Of a DNA stretch of 33,213 nucleotides, positions 23,943-31,429 are shown one piece after another; the first letter of the stretch is position 1; each line of letters begins with the position of its first letter. The notes under the pieces are model-generated. The model searched no databases and was not told the DNA's origin. It saw nothing but the letters and a program-made list of their open reading frames with translations. Both the position numbers and the translations under genes were made by a program. This DNA comes from a virus: positions 1-33,213 of IMG/VR virus record IMGVR_UViG_3300006027_000025; one strand, given 5' to 3'.

Positions 23943-25160
23943 CTATGCTACCTCTGTCCAATTTGCTGTCTGACTTGTATCGACAAGCCCCCATATGTTT
24001 ATTGCGGTAACCGCACCAGTTCCACTAACGCCTATCGGAGTAACCACTGCCTTAGCTATTACGGTCACAGAGCCAACAGAGCCTGTCCCAGAGACGCCTG
24101 TAGCGGCCCCTGTAGCCCCTCCGGTAGCTGTAGATGCAGATGTAGCCCCTGTCGCAGAAACCCCAGCAACGCTTGTTGTAGCGTCTGCTGAGACGGTTGG
24201 GGCAGAAACTTGGCCTGTGCCCTCAACTCCCGTTAGGTTAGCGTCTGGATCTGCATCAACAGTTCCAACGCCTCCAGTAGCCTCAACACCTGTAGCATCG
24301 GCACGGATGCTAAGAAGAATCGCAGAAGTTCCAATCTGGCCTGTGGCCTCAACACCTGTAACCGGCAGTGTATTGTTGCTTATCGTGGAGACTGTGCCTG
24401 CTGATCCCGTAGCTTCAACGCCAGTAACAGAGGCTGTTGCACCGCCTGTCGCTGTCGCGGTGTTTGACTGACCAGTGCCAGAGACTCCGCTAACAGAAAA
24501 GTTTGCAAGGCCCGAAACCGTAGCCGTTGTAACAGCACCTGTTGCCTCAACACCTGTAGGAACTACTATAGCGCCTGCTGTGACTGTTGGCGCTGAAGTT
24601 GAACCAGTGGCTCCAACTCCCGTTACGTTAGCGTCTGGATCAGCGTCAATAGTTCCAACAGCGACAGTACCAGATACACCCGTGACACCTTGAACAATGC
24701 TCAGTGAGAACGAAGGCGTTCCAATCTCACCTGTGCCTTCAACCCCGGTCTGGGGTATTACGTTAACGCTTGTGGTTGTAACCGTGCCAATACCGGATGT
24801 GGCATTAACCCCTGAGGGCGGGACAGTTACGCCCAGCCCGATGGCAACATCTCCTCCTAGCTGGGTCGTACCTTCAACGCCTGTAACAGGAAGGGTGTTG
24901 TTTGATACGGGTAACGGTACTGTAACTTCGCCAGTGCCCGAAACTCCTGTCGGCGTAACATTTGCTTCTGCGACAATGGAGACAGACCCAACCGCACCAG
25001 TGCCCGAAACACCAGTGACAGAAAAGTTGGCATCGCCTGAGGCAGTAGCCGTAGTAACAGCGCCAGTCGCCTCAACGCCTGTGACGGTGACAGGGACACT
25101 TCCCTCGCCCCACGCAAGGTCACCCCAGCCACCGCGACCCCAGCCGTTAATTATCGCCAT
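23943..25160 (-). CDS. TGV-x-x-TG repeat virion protein (405 aa)
   Basis: The N-terminus has tryptophan-glycine repeats (INGWGRGGWGDLAWGEG), then about 17 units whose conserved core is TGV-[ES]-[GA]-TG, spaced about 18-25 residues, and finally a cap with WGLVDTSQTANWTEV. Between cores are Val/Thr/Ala-rich strands, so a stacked beta repeat such as a fibre shaft is likely. No Shine-Dalgarno is obvious before the ATG. Its place between a small virion protein and the fibre-like protein supports a tail appendage role. Composition is Gly/Thr/Val/Ala, with no Cys. Confidence 0.7.
   Translation of the reverse strand: MAIINGWGRGGWGDLAWGEGSVPVTVTGVEATGAVTTATASGDANFSVTGVSGTGAVGSVSIVAEANVTPTGVSGTGEVTVPLPVSNNTLPVTGVEGTTQLGGDVAIGLGVTVPPSGVNATSGIGTVTTTSVNVIPQTGVEGTGEIGTPSFSLSIVQGVTGVSGTVAVGTIDADPDANVTGVGATGSTSAPTVTAGAIVVPTGVEATGAVTTATVSGLANFSVSGVSGTGQSNTATATGGATASVTGVEATGSAGTVSTISNNTLPVTGVEATGQIGTSAILLSIRADATGVEATGGVGTVDADPDANLTGVEGTGQVSAPTVSADATTSVAGVSATGATSASTATGGATGAATGVSGTGSVGSVTVIAKAVVTPIGVSGTGAVTAINIWGLVDTSQTANWTEVA
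23997..25085 (-). repeat. Seventeen TGV-x-x-TG repeats in the 405-aa protein
   Basis: Cores read TGVEATG, TGVSGTG, TGVEGTG and close variants, spanning residues about 26-388. The DNA copies diverge at synonymous sites, so the repeats look old or selected at protein level rather than freshly duplicated. Confidence 0.8.
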
Positions 25161-25170
25161 GTACTAAGTA

Positions 25171-25602
25171 CTAGGCTATTCGGATAATGGCGTTAGACGC
25201 ATCCGCAGTAGGGAACTGAATGGTAAAGTCGCCTGCTGTTGAAGTCTTGTCTCCGCCAAAGTCCAACGCACAAACAGCAGGGTCTCCTGACGCGCTATCG
25301 TTAAAGATAAGTGCGCCTCTTGCAGTGACCGTCGCATTTGAAAACGTAAGATCTGCAAAGTCCGTAATTGCAGTTGTACCTGAGGTGGACGGATCTACAC
25401 GAGTCAGGGCCGCACCCTTTGCTGTGTAGTTTGTACCTGACACCTCATTAGACGTGGTGTATGCGGTGGTGCCTGCGCCCAAAGAAGCACTGCTTGTATA
25501 CAGTGCCAAGTTAAACGTGCTTCCGCCAGAGTTCTTAAAGTTGTGTACCGCTTCCAAAAGCTCTTTCTTGAAAGACGTACACATTGCAGTCGTGATAGCC
25601 AT
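25171..25602 (-). CDS. Beta-rich virion protein (143 aa)
   Basis: It starts at ATG 25602 with AAGGAG upstream. A short N-terminal helix (CTSFKKELLEAVHNFKN) is followed by strands with Thr/Ser/Ala (FNLALYTSSASLG), a block AKGAALTRVDPSTSG and a C-terminal Ala/Asp-rich beta part. This layout is common in marine-phage structural proteins between the adaptor and fibres, as far as I recall. No exact family; a neck or tail role is inferred. Confidence 0.65.
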   Translation of the reverse strand: MAITTAMCTSFKKELLEAVHNFKNSGGSTFNLALYTSSASLGAGTTAYTTSNEVSGTNYTAKGAALTRVDPSTSGTTAITDFADLTFSNATVTARGALIFNDSASGDPAVCALDFGGDKTSTAGDFTIQFPTADASNAIIRIA

Positions 25603-25892
25603 TATAGACTCCTTATGATGTTCGCCATATCAGCATGGCCTTGGTTTTCAAATTCAGCGGCAAGAGTGACTCTGTCACTACGAATCGCTTCTTTGATATA
25701 AAAGAAGACCGTCGCCCTGACAGCCCTCTTGAATTCGTTTGCTTGTTCTGCAATTGCAGGATGGCAGTTTCCGCCAACACTAACAATCCTATCTGCGGCT
25801 GAATCAGCCCAGAAGTCTGGATCGTGACCCTTGTTATCTGTCGTTGAGACAAGGACGTTGCCTATGCCCATTTCTGAAGGTGTGATAAGCAC
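25602..25892 (-). CDS. Unknown small protein of the head-tail region (96 aa)
   Basis: It starts with GTG at 25892 behind AAAGGA. Residues about 25-45 hold FWADSAADRIVSVGGNCHP, followed by a helical part with RAVRATVFFYIKEAI and a C-terminal helix. I recognise similar small proteins in marine phage head-tail operons but no function. It overlaps the next gene start by one base (TAATG). Confidence 0.6.
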   Translation of the reverse strand: MLITPSEMGIGNVLVSTTDNKGHDPDFWADSAADRIVSVGGNCHPAIAEQANEFKRAVRATVFFYIKEAIRSDRVTLAAEFENQGHADMANIIRSL

Positions 25893-25896
25893 TCAG

Positions 25897-26541
25897 CTAC
25901 ATCCTTTCTGAACGAACCATACCGGCTCTGTAATTATCCGTTGTGCTGTAACCCTCGCCCAAAGACTTGAGGTCAGCCAAAGCCGTCTCATATCTAGTGG
26001 CGTAAAGTTGCATCATATCTTGTTCTGTCTTCAAAAACGTCCCAGCCTCTATCAGGCTTCCATAAAGCAAGGCTTCTTCTGCATTAGACCCTAGCCAGCT
26101 AGTGCCGTCTGACGCCTCTGTAATTGATTGAGGCGCATAGAAATAATGAAGCTCTACGGTAATGTTATCATTGGGTGTTGGGCCTAGTATGAACGTCGTA
26201 TCATCAAACAGTGCGTAATACTTTGGCGTTCCCGTAGTGCTTGCTACCGGATACGCCTGACGAATGAAGTTTACGTCTTTAATTATCAGATAGTCGTAAC
26301 CAGACGTAGGCGTAATAGCTAGAGAATACGGAGATAAAAAGTCCGAAGGAGTCTCTAGGTACGAGTTGCCTGACGTTGTAACCCCGTTAACTGCTTTGCG
26401 AAAGTTAGGCAACTGGACAGCTTTAAGTATTCTATCTTCCGCCTGCCGAATAATAAGCGGTAAGTTTGATACCAGCGTGGTCTCAGTGCTCTCCAAGTAG
26501 TCCTGAATAGCAGACTTGAGTGTAGTGAATGTAAGGGCCAT
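25897..26541 (-). CDS. SU10-type portal adaptor-like protein (214 aa)
   Basis: Residues 1-45 (FTTLKSAIQDYLESTET, then IIRQAEDRILKAVQLPNFRK) are typical of the adaptor family that attaches under the portal in podoviruses such as SU10. A strand-rich middle with LIIKDV and FILGPTPN leads to a helix pair near the end (EEALLYGSLIEAGTFL, MMQLYATRYETALADLKSLG). It starts at a TGATG overlap with the upstream small gene. A head-to-tail adaptor role fits well; a direct structural match cannot be shown here. Confidence 0.75.
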   Translation of the reverse strand: MALTFTTLKSAIQDYLESTETTLVSNLPLIIRQAEDRILKAVQLPNFRKAVNGVTTSGNSYLETPSDFLSPYSLAITPTSGYDYLIIKDVNFIRQAYPVASTTGTPKYYALFDDTTFILGPTPNDNITVELHYFYAPQSITEASDGTSWLGSNAEEALLYGSLIEAGTFLKTEQDMMQLYATRYETALADLKSLGEGYSTTDNYRAGMVRSERM

Positions 26542-26855
26542 CAGCTTGTTGCCACCGTGACTCGGCCTACATCACCCGTCATGCCCAAACCCACCTGACC
26601 CACAGGATCAAATGACGATAGGATTCTGCTCTCATCCAAAGATCTGTCGGGTCTTGGGTTCAAGAGAGGCTTAGGATCGTCAAGCAAAAGCTTGCCAACC
26701 TGTAGCTGCGGCTGGTCTGGATCGACAACATCTTTGCCAATCAAGAACCCTGTAGGTCTTTGGTTAAAAATTTCAGGCACAAGATCTCTAAGCGGATACC
26801 TGAACCCAGTTCGATCACAATAGCCGTAAGCGTACTTGCCCTTTGCTCTACTCAA
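26541..26855 (-). CDS. Small conserved virion-operon protein (104 aa)
   Basis: The frame starts with TTG in a TTGA overlap with the gp4-like gene, with GGAGGG upstream as ribosome-binding site. The N-terminal YGYCDRTGFRYPLRDLVPE block, with aromatic and Arg residues, and a later FLIGKDVVDPDQPQ look conserved in marine phages. No enzymatic motif. Placement between gp4-like and adaptor genes suggests a small neck or head component. Confidence 0.65.
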   Translation of the reverse strand: MSRAKGKYAYGYCDRTGFRYPLRDLVPEIFNQRPTGFLIGKDVVDPDQPQLQVGKLLLDDPKPLLNPRPDRSLDESRILSSFDPVGQVGLGMTGDVGRVTVATS

Positions 26856-27544
26856 AAGGTATACCCTCCCGGCGAAACAAACAGAGAAGCCTTGTTGCGA
26901 TCAGACTCAGAGGCAAGCTTCCATTGCTCCTCGTAATCCATCTTCAACGCTTGCGCTCTGGCCCCAGCTTGGGGGTACTTCATGCTTAACTGATACGCCA
27001 AACCGCTCACCAAGCAGGGTAAGAATCTAGCTGGAACGTCTATATTGTTCGACGCAGGGCTTCCTGCATCTTCAATCCGCTCCATGTAGTAATACCCAAA
27101 CGAGTAGGTCTCTTGCGCGTCAGGCGTAGGCCACAGGTTGATCGTGATATTGTCTGCGTTTCGATCAACGAAGTACTGAAGAGGCTTGCTTTGCGACAGC
27201 TTGTTGGGAAGGTTTGAGTACTGACTCACCGAAATGCGGGTCATCGACTGATCAAACTGCGAGTTCGTATCGCCTGCATCTGTGCGTATGAACGCTTCGA
27301 TGATGTCTAAAACCTTGCCATCCAGTGTATAGGTGTTAGTACCGGCAGTGAGTGCTTGCGTCCCAAACTCAACAGTCCAGAGATTTAACCCTCTGTTCTG
27401 CCACTCAAGCATCATCAGGTTTAGGCTGCGCCTAGCTGTCTTGTAGTCATACCCACTACGAAGCTCTAATCCTGCCCTCTCGAAAGCCTCTTCCATAGAA
27501 TCGGATAGGTCGAGATTAAATGTAAATGTATTGCTAGTAGCCAC
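26852..27544 (-). CDS. P22 gp4-like tail accessory factor (230 aa)
   Basis: It starts with GTG at 27544 after GGAGG. The helical N-terminus (SMEEAFERAGLELRSGYDY) followed by LNLMMLEWQNRGLNLW fits the gp4 type of head-tail completion protein, and YYYMERIEDAGSP with SGLAYQLSMKYP are further hallmarks I recognise from marine podophages. Such proteins bind the portal ring and extend it toward the nozzle. The ribosome-binding site lies inside the tail of the 27-aa ORF. Confidence 0.75.
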   Translation of the reverse strand: MATSNTFTFNLDLSDSMEEAFERAGLELRSGYDYKTARRSLNLMMLEWQNRGLNLWTVEFGTQALTAGTNTYTLDGKVLDIIEAFIRTDAGDTNSQFDQSMTRISVSQYSNLPNKLSQSKPLQYFVDRNADNITINLWPTPDAQETYSFGYYYMERIEDAGSPASNNIDVPARFLPCLVSGLAYQLSMKYPQAGARAQALKMDYEEQWKLASESDRNKASLFVSPGGYTF

Positions 27545-27547
27545 TTA

Positions 27548-27631
27548 CTACCTCCGATTCTTCTTAGCTTTTGGCTTCTTTGCCTTGGGCTTGTTAATTT
27601 GTTGTTTCTGTTGCGCTCGGCTTATTGGCAT
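27548..27631 (-). CDS. 27-residue very basic peptide
   Basis: An ATG at 27631 overlaps the preceding stop by one base (TGATG) and the frame reads MPISRAQQKQQINKPKAKKP before a Lys/Arg tail (KAKKNRR). Nearly half of the residues are Lys or Arg. The frame also holds the ribosome-binding site for the gp4-like gene. It may be a true gene or a coupling leader; the fourth in a row of basic frames favours a gene. Confidence 0.5.
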   Translation of the reverse strand: MPISRAQQKQQINKPKAKKPKAKKNRR

Positions 27632-27963
27632 CAGCTTTTACCAAACTTCTGCTTCTGCGACTTAGGGGGGCTTTTCTTACTGCCACCTTTGCCAGACCAA
27701 AACATCTTGTTAGCCCAGTATGCGGCTGATGTCTTGCCCTTCTTAATGTTCTTTGCATGACGAGCCTTGAAGCTTTTACGAGCCTCGTCTGAGTAATTGT
27801 GGCCCATCTTCTGATCACCAAATCGGATGATCTTCATCTTGCCTGCATCACGCACAGCAACCACGCCTTTCTTTGTGGCGTGGCTTGGTGTCCTCTTGGG
27901 CTTATTCAGCCCCTGTAGACCGACCTTCTTTAGCCGGTTCTTTTCCGCATCGGTCAAGCTCAT
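27631..27963 (-). CDS. Small basic protein, DUF6321-like (110 aa)
   Basis: Lys/Arg-rich throughout, with RFGDQKMGHNYSDEARKSF and KARHAKNIKKGKTSAAYWAN as recognisable blocks. These recall the DUF6321 family found in marine viruses. The C-terminus is a Lys/Ser/Gly tail. It overlaps the next and previous small basic genes by one to four bases. The function is unknown; DNA or RNA binding is an inference from charge. Confidence 0.65.
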   Translation of the reverse strand: MSLTDAEKNRLKKVGLQGLNKPKRTPSHATKKGVVAVRDAGKMKIIRFGDQKMGHNYSDEARKSFKARHAKNIKKGKTSAAYWANKMFWSGKGGSKKSPPKSQKQKFGKS

Positions 27964-28214
27964 TTACGATGCCTCGCTGTTTTCTTGGCAATCTTCTTAG
28001 GCTGGCTTGAGTGCTGCTTGCCTTTTTTTGTGTCGGCTCGTTTCTTTCTACTTGTAGCAGCGTACTCCGCATCTGATAGAGCCGCTCTAGCCTTCTTCGG
28101 GAGATACCTTTCACCTGTCGCTTTCTTTCCTTGTGTCGATGGTTTGCCTGACTTGGTTCCCCATTCTTGCTTTGTCCACTTCTTCAGCGACTTTTGCGAC
28201 TTCTTGAGAGGCAT
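27960..28214 (-). CDS. Small basic protein, DUF5872-like (84 aa)
   Basis: Contains SLKKWTKQEWGTKSGKPSTQ, then KKATGERYLPKKARAAL and SDAEYAATSRKKRADTKKG. These match the DUF5872 pattern that I know from marine phages and giant-virus relatives. It has 25 or more Lys/Arg and no hydrophobic core, so it probably binds nucleic acid or packs in the capsid; that is inference. It overlaps its neighbours by one and four bases. Confidence 0.7.
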   Translation of the reverse strand: MPLKKSQKSLKKWTKQEWGTKSGKPSTQGKKATGERYLPKKARAALSDAEYAATSRKKRADTKKGKQHSSQPKKIAKKTARHRK

Positions 28215-28399
28215 TAGTTTTTGTAACCCCCGCCAGATTCCTTGTAACGTTTAGCCAGCATCTGCGCTTTACGCGCAGACCACTGCCCCGGCTTGCCGCC
28301 CTTGCCGCTTGCCTTTATAGAGTTGAACAGCCTCTTGCGTAAGGCTGGCTTCGTATAGTTGCCAGCCTCGTTTACGCGAGACTTCTTCTTCTCAGCCAC
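28214..28399 (-). CDS. Small basic protein, DUF5872-like companion (61 aa)
   Basis: It starts with GTG overlapping the preceding stop by one base (TAGTG). It reads KSRVNEAGNYTKPALRKRLF, then KASGKGGKPGQWSARKAQML and ends KESGGGYKN. This pattern is common beside DUF5872 genes in marine viruses, to my knowledge. Its charge is strongly positive. The function is unknown, with DNA-binding inferred from charge. Confidence 0.65.
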   Translation of the reverse strand: MAEKKKSRVNEAGNYTKPALRKRLFNSIKASGKGGKPGQWSARKAQMLAKRYKESGGGYKN

Positions 28400-28803
28400 T
28401 AGAAGTGCTTCCTTACCTGCATAACGATAACGTACACGTTGCCCGAACTGGCACTGACAGTAGAGAACTGGATGTCTCCAGTAACGCCACTACCAGCGTT
28501 GTTAGGGATGCCTGTGAAGTCAGTGAAGTCAAACGTCCTAGCATCATCTGCCTTTAGCTGCCAAGCCAAGACATCACTCGAAGCGTCAAATAAGATCTTT
28601 ACGCCCATCCCTACGGTGGTGTATTGGATCTTTTCAATCGATACCTTGGTGCAAGCCGCGCCCGTAACAGGGTCAGCGGCCAATGCAGAAACATCGATCT
28701 TTGTTACTGCCGATTCACCAGTGCCATCACTGACATTTGTGAACCGGAATATCGCAGTACTACCATTGTCTTGAATGGTTTGTGTTGCTACTGCATCAGC
28801 CAT
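28399..28803 (-). CDS. Beta-sandwich virion protein (134 aa)
   Basis: Alternating hydrophobic strands and Asp/Gly/Thr turns (STAIFRFTNVSDG, KVSIEKIQYTTVGMGVKILFD, NVYVIVMQVRKHF) suggest one beta-sandwich domain. AGGAGG is upstream of the ATG. It follows the capsid and decoration-like genes, so a head surface role is reasonable. No family recognised. Confidence 0.6.
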   Translation of the reverse strand: MADAVATQTIQDNGSTAIFRFTNVSDGTGESAVTKIDVSALAADPVTGAACTKVSIEKIQYTTVGMGVKILFDASSDVLAWQLKADDARTFDFTDFTGIPNNAGSGVTGDIQFSTVSASSGNVYVIVMQVRKHF

Positions 28804-28815
28804 GACAACCTCCTA

Positions 28816-29337
28816 TTAGGAATCAGCAAACGCTGGAGCATCGGCTCCTTCAGCATAGCCCCAGACATACCAACTGTCGCCATCTTTAGCGACAAAGTTA
28901 ATCTCGAAGATGCCGAAGTCGGTCAACGTAAGCTTGCGATTTGAGTTTCCATCTGAGTAGACAGACACGTTATCTGCATCTGAATCCAGATGAACGATGC
29001 CGCCTTGGATGAAGTTAGACGTGGAACCAGTATCAAAGATAACGTTCTCAGTCTCTTCAGCAGCGCCGCCGTAGATGAACTTGAAATTGATACCGGCAAC
29101 TGGTGCTGGCAGGGTCAAGGTTCGATTTGCTGTTACCGCAGGAACAACGATAGTGCGGCTGCCATGCTCTGCTGCCGTAATAGTAGTGTCTGCATCGGTC
29201 AGTAGTACCGGCGCAGCAATAAGTCCAGAGTTATCAAGCTGGAACGAGGTGGTTACCTCTCCAGAAGTTGAGTTCTTTGAAACAACCTTGAATCCATTTT
29301 GGGAGCGTACCGCTCCTGTGAAAGTCGAATTACCCAT
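28816..29337 (-). CDS. Beta-rich head or fibre protein (173 aa)
   Basis: The N-terminal FTGAVRSQNGFKVVSKNSTSG resembles the start of phage decoration/fibre proteins, and the middle has strands VVPAVTANRTLTLP and NFKFIYGG with a Trp-containing end (DGDSWYVWGYAEG). AGGAGA precedes the ATG. It is the first gene after the terminator and the parS-like site, so its transcription may need readthrough or a promoter. Role inferred from position only. Confidence 0.6.
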   Translation of the reverse strand: MGNSTFTGAVRSQNGFKVVSKNSTSGEVTTSFQLDNSGLIAAPVLLTDADTTITAAEHGSRTIVVPAVTANRTLTLPAPVAGINFKFIYGGAAEETENVIFDTGSTSNFIQGGIVHLDSDADNVSVYSDGNSNRKLTLTDFGIFEINFVAKDGDSWYVWGYAEGADAPAFADS

Positions 29338-29365
29338 TGTAGTCTCCTGTCTGGGTTAGTCCTTA

Positions 29366-29381
29366 TGTTCCACGTGGAACA
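29366..29381. promoter_or_regulatory. parS-like 16-bp perfect palindrome
   Basis: TGTTCCACGTGGAACA is a perfect 16-base palindrome. It matches the ParB-binding parS consensus (TGTTTCACGTGAAACA) except at one symmetric pair, and this C/G version is known as a chromosomal parS form in gamma-proteobacteria such as Pseudomonas. It lies in the 98-base gap between the capsid terminator and the next gene start, 28 bases before that ATG. No ParB gene is in the window, and I see no second copy by eye. Confidence 0.65.
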
Positions 29382-29391
29382 ATCGGTCAGG

Positions 29392-29419
29392 AAAAAGGGC
29401 GGCCCCCGAAGGGGCCACC
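29392..29419 (-). terminator. Intrinsic terminator after the capsid gene
   Basis: On the minus strand, GGTGGCCCC pairs with GGGGCCGCC around a TTCG tetraloop (9 bp, one G-U pair), followed by CTTTTT. It begins 16 bases after the capsid stop. It is the only strong intrinsic terminator I found in the window. Confidence 0.9.
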
Positions 29420-29435
29420 AAACTCTTCCTAGCTA

Positions 29436-30344
29436 CTAGCTAGATCCGGGTGATCCATAGATACCCAGAGGGTCAGAAACGCCGAAGCTGTAACGTTCAC
29501 GCGCTTTGTAGCGCACGTTGCCAGTATCGAAGTCACCGTCCATTGAAGTTTCAAGCGAAGTACGCTCGAAGTGCTTCATGCCATTTGGCACATCAGTGAT
29601 CAAGAAGAAAGCGTTGCTGTCAGTCAGGTAGTGATTGACTGCATAGCCTTCTGGGATCGCACCCATGTTGCGGATAGCATTGATGTCGTTGTCGCTGGTC
29701 GCAACACGCTGAGTCGTTTCAAGCAGACGATCTGCCGTAAACATCAAAGCGGGTGGTACGATCAAACGGCGAGGACGCGCTGCAATAAGAAGACCACGCT
29801 CATCGGTGAACGCAGCAATCTCAATGATCGCATTTTCCAGTGACGTTTCGTTCAAGTCAGCACCAGTGGACGGACGGTTGGAGTTAGTTCCACCGTTGAC
29901 CAAAGGATGTGAAGCATTGAACAGAGTTACACCGTCTCCAGATTGGAAGCTGGTGAAACCATTGTTCAACAAGTTTGCCGCCTTCACCTGCTTGGTGTAC
30001 GCCATAGCGCGAGAAAGCGCCTTGGTGTAACGAGCAGAAAGTGAATCGTACAAATTGTCTTCCATCGCTTCCTCGGTGATCGCAAAGCCCATCGAAATGG
30101 TCTCGTGATTGTACCGAGCGGTGTAAGACTCTTGAGCGGAGTCGTAGCTGGTAGCCGCGCCTTCTGCTTTCACAGGGGCAGCAGCGAAGCCAGACAACTT
30201 CACTTCTTCCTCGAAAGAACGATCAGAGCTTTCAGTCTCATAAATGAGAGTGTGCTCGTCCTCGTACTTTTCATACTCCAAACCAAAAAGAGCATTAAGC
30301 CCCGGCAGGAGTTCTTTAAGCATTTGCGCTCTTGAGATAGCCAT
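29436..30344 (-). CDS. Major capsid protein, HK97-fold (302 aa)
   Basis: Domain layout and length fit the HK97-type capsid. Residues about 70-110 hold YTARYNHETISMGFAITEEA, a motif I recognise from marine phage capsids annotated as Mu gpT-like. A helical segment with RYTKALSRAMAYTKQVKAA follows, then FNASHPLV and LIAARPRRLIVPPAL in the inner domain, and the tail DPLGIYGSPG. GGAGG precedes the ATG. The strong downstream terminator marks it as the end of the head operon and likely caps a high-abundance transcript. Position after the scaffold supports the call. Confidence 0.92.
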   Translation of the reverse strand: MAISRAQMLKELLPGLNALFGLEYEKYEDEHTLIYETESSDRSFEEEVKLSGFAAAPVKAEGAATSYDSAQESYTARYNHETISMGFAITEEAMEDNLYDSLSARYTKALSRAMAYTKQVKAANLLNNGFTSFQSGDGVTLFNASHPLVNGGTNSNRPSTGADLNETSLENAIIEIAAFTDERGLLIAARPRRLIVPPALMFTADRLLETTQRVATSDNDINAIRNMGAIPEGYAVNHYLTDSNAFFLITDVPNGMKHFERTSLETSMDGDFDTGNVRYKARERYSFGVSDPLGIYGSPGSS

Positions 30345-30356
30345 TGCCTAAACCTC

Positions 30357-30935
30357 CTATACGCCAGTGGTGGTAACGTACTGATGACCAACGTTAAATT
30401 TAACGATTACATCAGTGAAGCTATCACCAGCCGAACTAGTTGGCCCATCTACAAAATCAATGATTCGCAGTGGGAGTGTGTTTGTTGTTGCAGCAGTGCT
30501 TGCGTCAACAGCGTTCTTGCTTCGACCAATAGAGGTAGAACCAGCGGTTTGAACAACCGCTGCGTTGTTACCCAGAGTAGTCTGAGCGAGAGACGCATCG
30601 CCTTGCATACGCATCAACACGTTGGGGTCATCAACCACATAAGCCACAATGTCACTTGCAGAAGTAGACGCTGGGTATGTTTGGCTGAAAGTCTTTTGGT
30701 TTGTGTTGGGATCGGTGTACGCGCAACCAACAAAAACTCCTACAGGAGTCAAAGTTGCAGTACCCGTGTCCTTTTCAACGACACCATCAGACACCAATTT
30801 TACGAAATCTCCGTAAAAAATGGCGGTGCTATAACCACTTGCAATCTTGATGTGGCGAATCTTCCCGGTAAACGAGCCGCTCGCACTCAAGGTATCAACT
30901 GGTTCCGCACCTGTTGGGGCAGCAGAAGTAGCCAT
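30357..30935 (-). CDS. Putative capsid decoration protein (192 aa)
   Basis: Thr/Ala/Ser-rich and beta-strand dominated, with short strands (GKIRHIKIASG, VVEKDTGTATLTPVGVF) and a compact size. It is translated just before the capsid gene with AGGAGG upstream and spaced 12 bases from it. This placement between scaffold and capsid is usual for decoration or head-accessory proteins. The C-terminus (VTTTGV) is Thr-rich. No firm family is recognised. Confidence 0.65.
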   Translation of the reverse strand: MATSAAPTGAEPVDTLSASGSFTGKIRHIKIASGYSTAIFYGDFVKLVSDGVVEKDTGTATLTPVGVFVGCAYTDPNTNQKTFSQTYPASTSASDIVAYVVDDPNVLMRMQGDASLAQTTLGNNAAVVQTAGSTSIGRSKNAVDASTAATTNTLPLRIIDFVDGPTSSAGDSFTDVIVKFNVGHQYVTTTGV

Positions 30936-30959
30936 AATTGGCCTCCTAGTTAATAATAA

Positions 30960-30980
30960 CTAACCCCTGCTAAGGGTTAG
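30960..30980 (-). terminator. Weak stem-loop at the end of the 150-aa gene
   Basis: On the minus strand CTAACCC pairs with GGGTTAG across a seven-base loop, directly at the stop codon, followed by TTATTATTAA. The U-run is poor, so this may be an attenuator or an RNA-stabilising hairpin rather than a strong terminator. Confidence 0.4.
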
Positions 30981-31429
30981 CCTTTTCCAAAGGTAGTCCT
31001 AGTGCTTCGCTCTGGATTGAGCATCGGCATTCTAGGATCGTTTTCTCTGAGATAGTTATTGTCAACCGAAGCCATCTGATTTTCAGCAGCCTGCTGGAAG
31101 TGTCTTGATCTAGCTTCCATTGTTTCCGCAGGAGCCTTACACAACAGCAATCCGCCAACCTCAATGTTTCCTTGGAAACGTGAGCCTACATCAGACTCAA
31201 GCATCAGTTCTGGATGATCTTCCGCCCTTACAGGCTCCCATCCTTCCCTGAACATCTTGGAAACGTGAGTGTTGTCAGACTGACCTAACAGTGAAGTCTT
31301 AACCCACCGGAACACATAGCCGTCTTGCGGCTTTGGATCTGGCAGTATGGAAGCTGGCTTCCATGAATCACTTGGTCGTTCAATACTTTCACGAGATTTA
31401 CTTTCTCTTGGGGTGCGCTCTTCAGACAT
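30977..31429 (-). CDS. Unknown head-operon protein (150 aa)
   Basis: The N-terminus is Arg/Ser/Glu-rich and likely disordered; residues about 35-100 form a compact part with GYVFRWVKTSLLGQSDNTHV, MFREGWEPVRAEDHPEL and GGLLLCKAPAE. I know similar proteins between the scaffold and capsid genes in marine phages. The role is unknown; head assembly is inferred. It overlaps the scaffold stop by one base. Confidence 0.65.
   Translation of the reverse strand: MSEERTPRESKSRESIERPSDSWKPASILPDPKPQDGYVFRWVKTSLLGQSDNTHVSKMFREGWEPVRAEDHPELMLESDVGSRFQGNIEVGGLLLCKAPAETMEARSRHFQQAAENQMASVDNNYLRENDPRMPMLNPERSTRTTFGKG

Noticed and set aside
23995-25167. Long Pro/Val/Ala-rich plus-strand frames opposite the TGV-repeat gene
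   Set aside because: They mirror the repeats of the real minus-strand gene and have no ribosome-binding sites or homologous motifs.
25161-25171. GTACTAAGTAC palindrome in the gap before the TGV-repeat gene
   Set aside because: Only five bases per arm and overlaps the stop codon of the neighbour; too short to claim as an operator.
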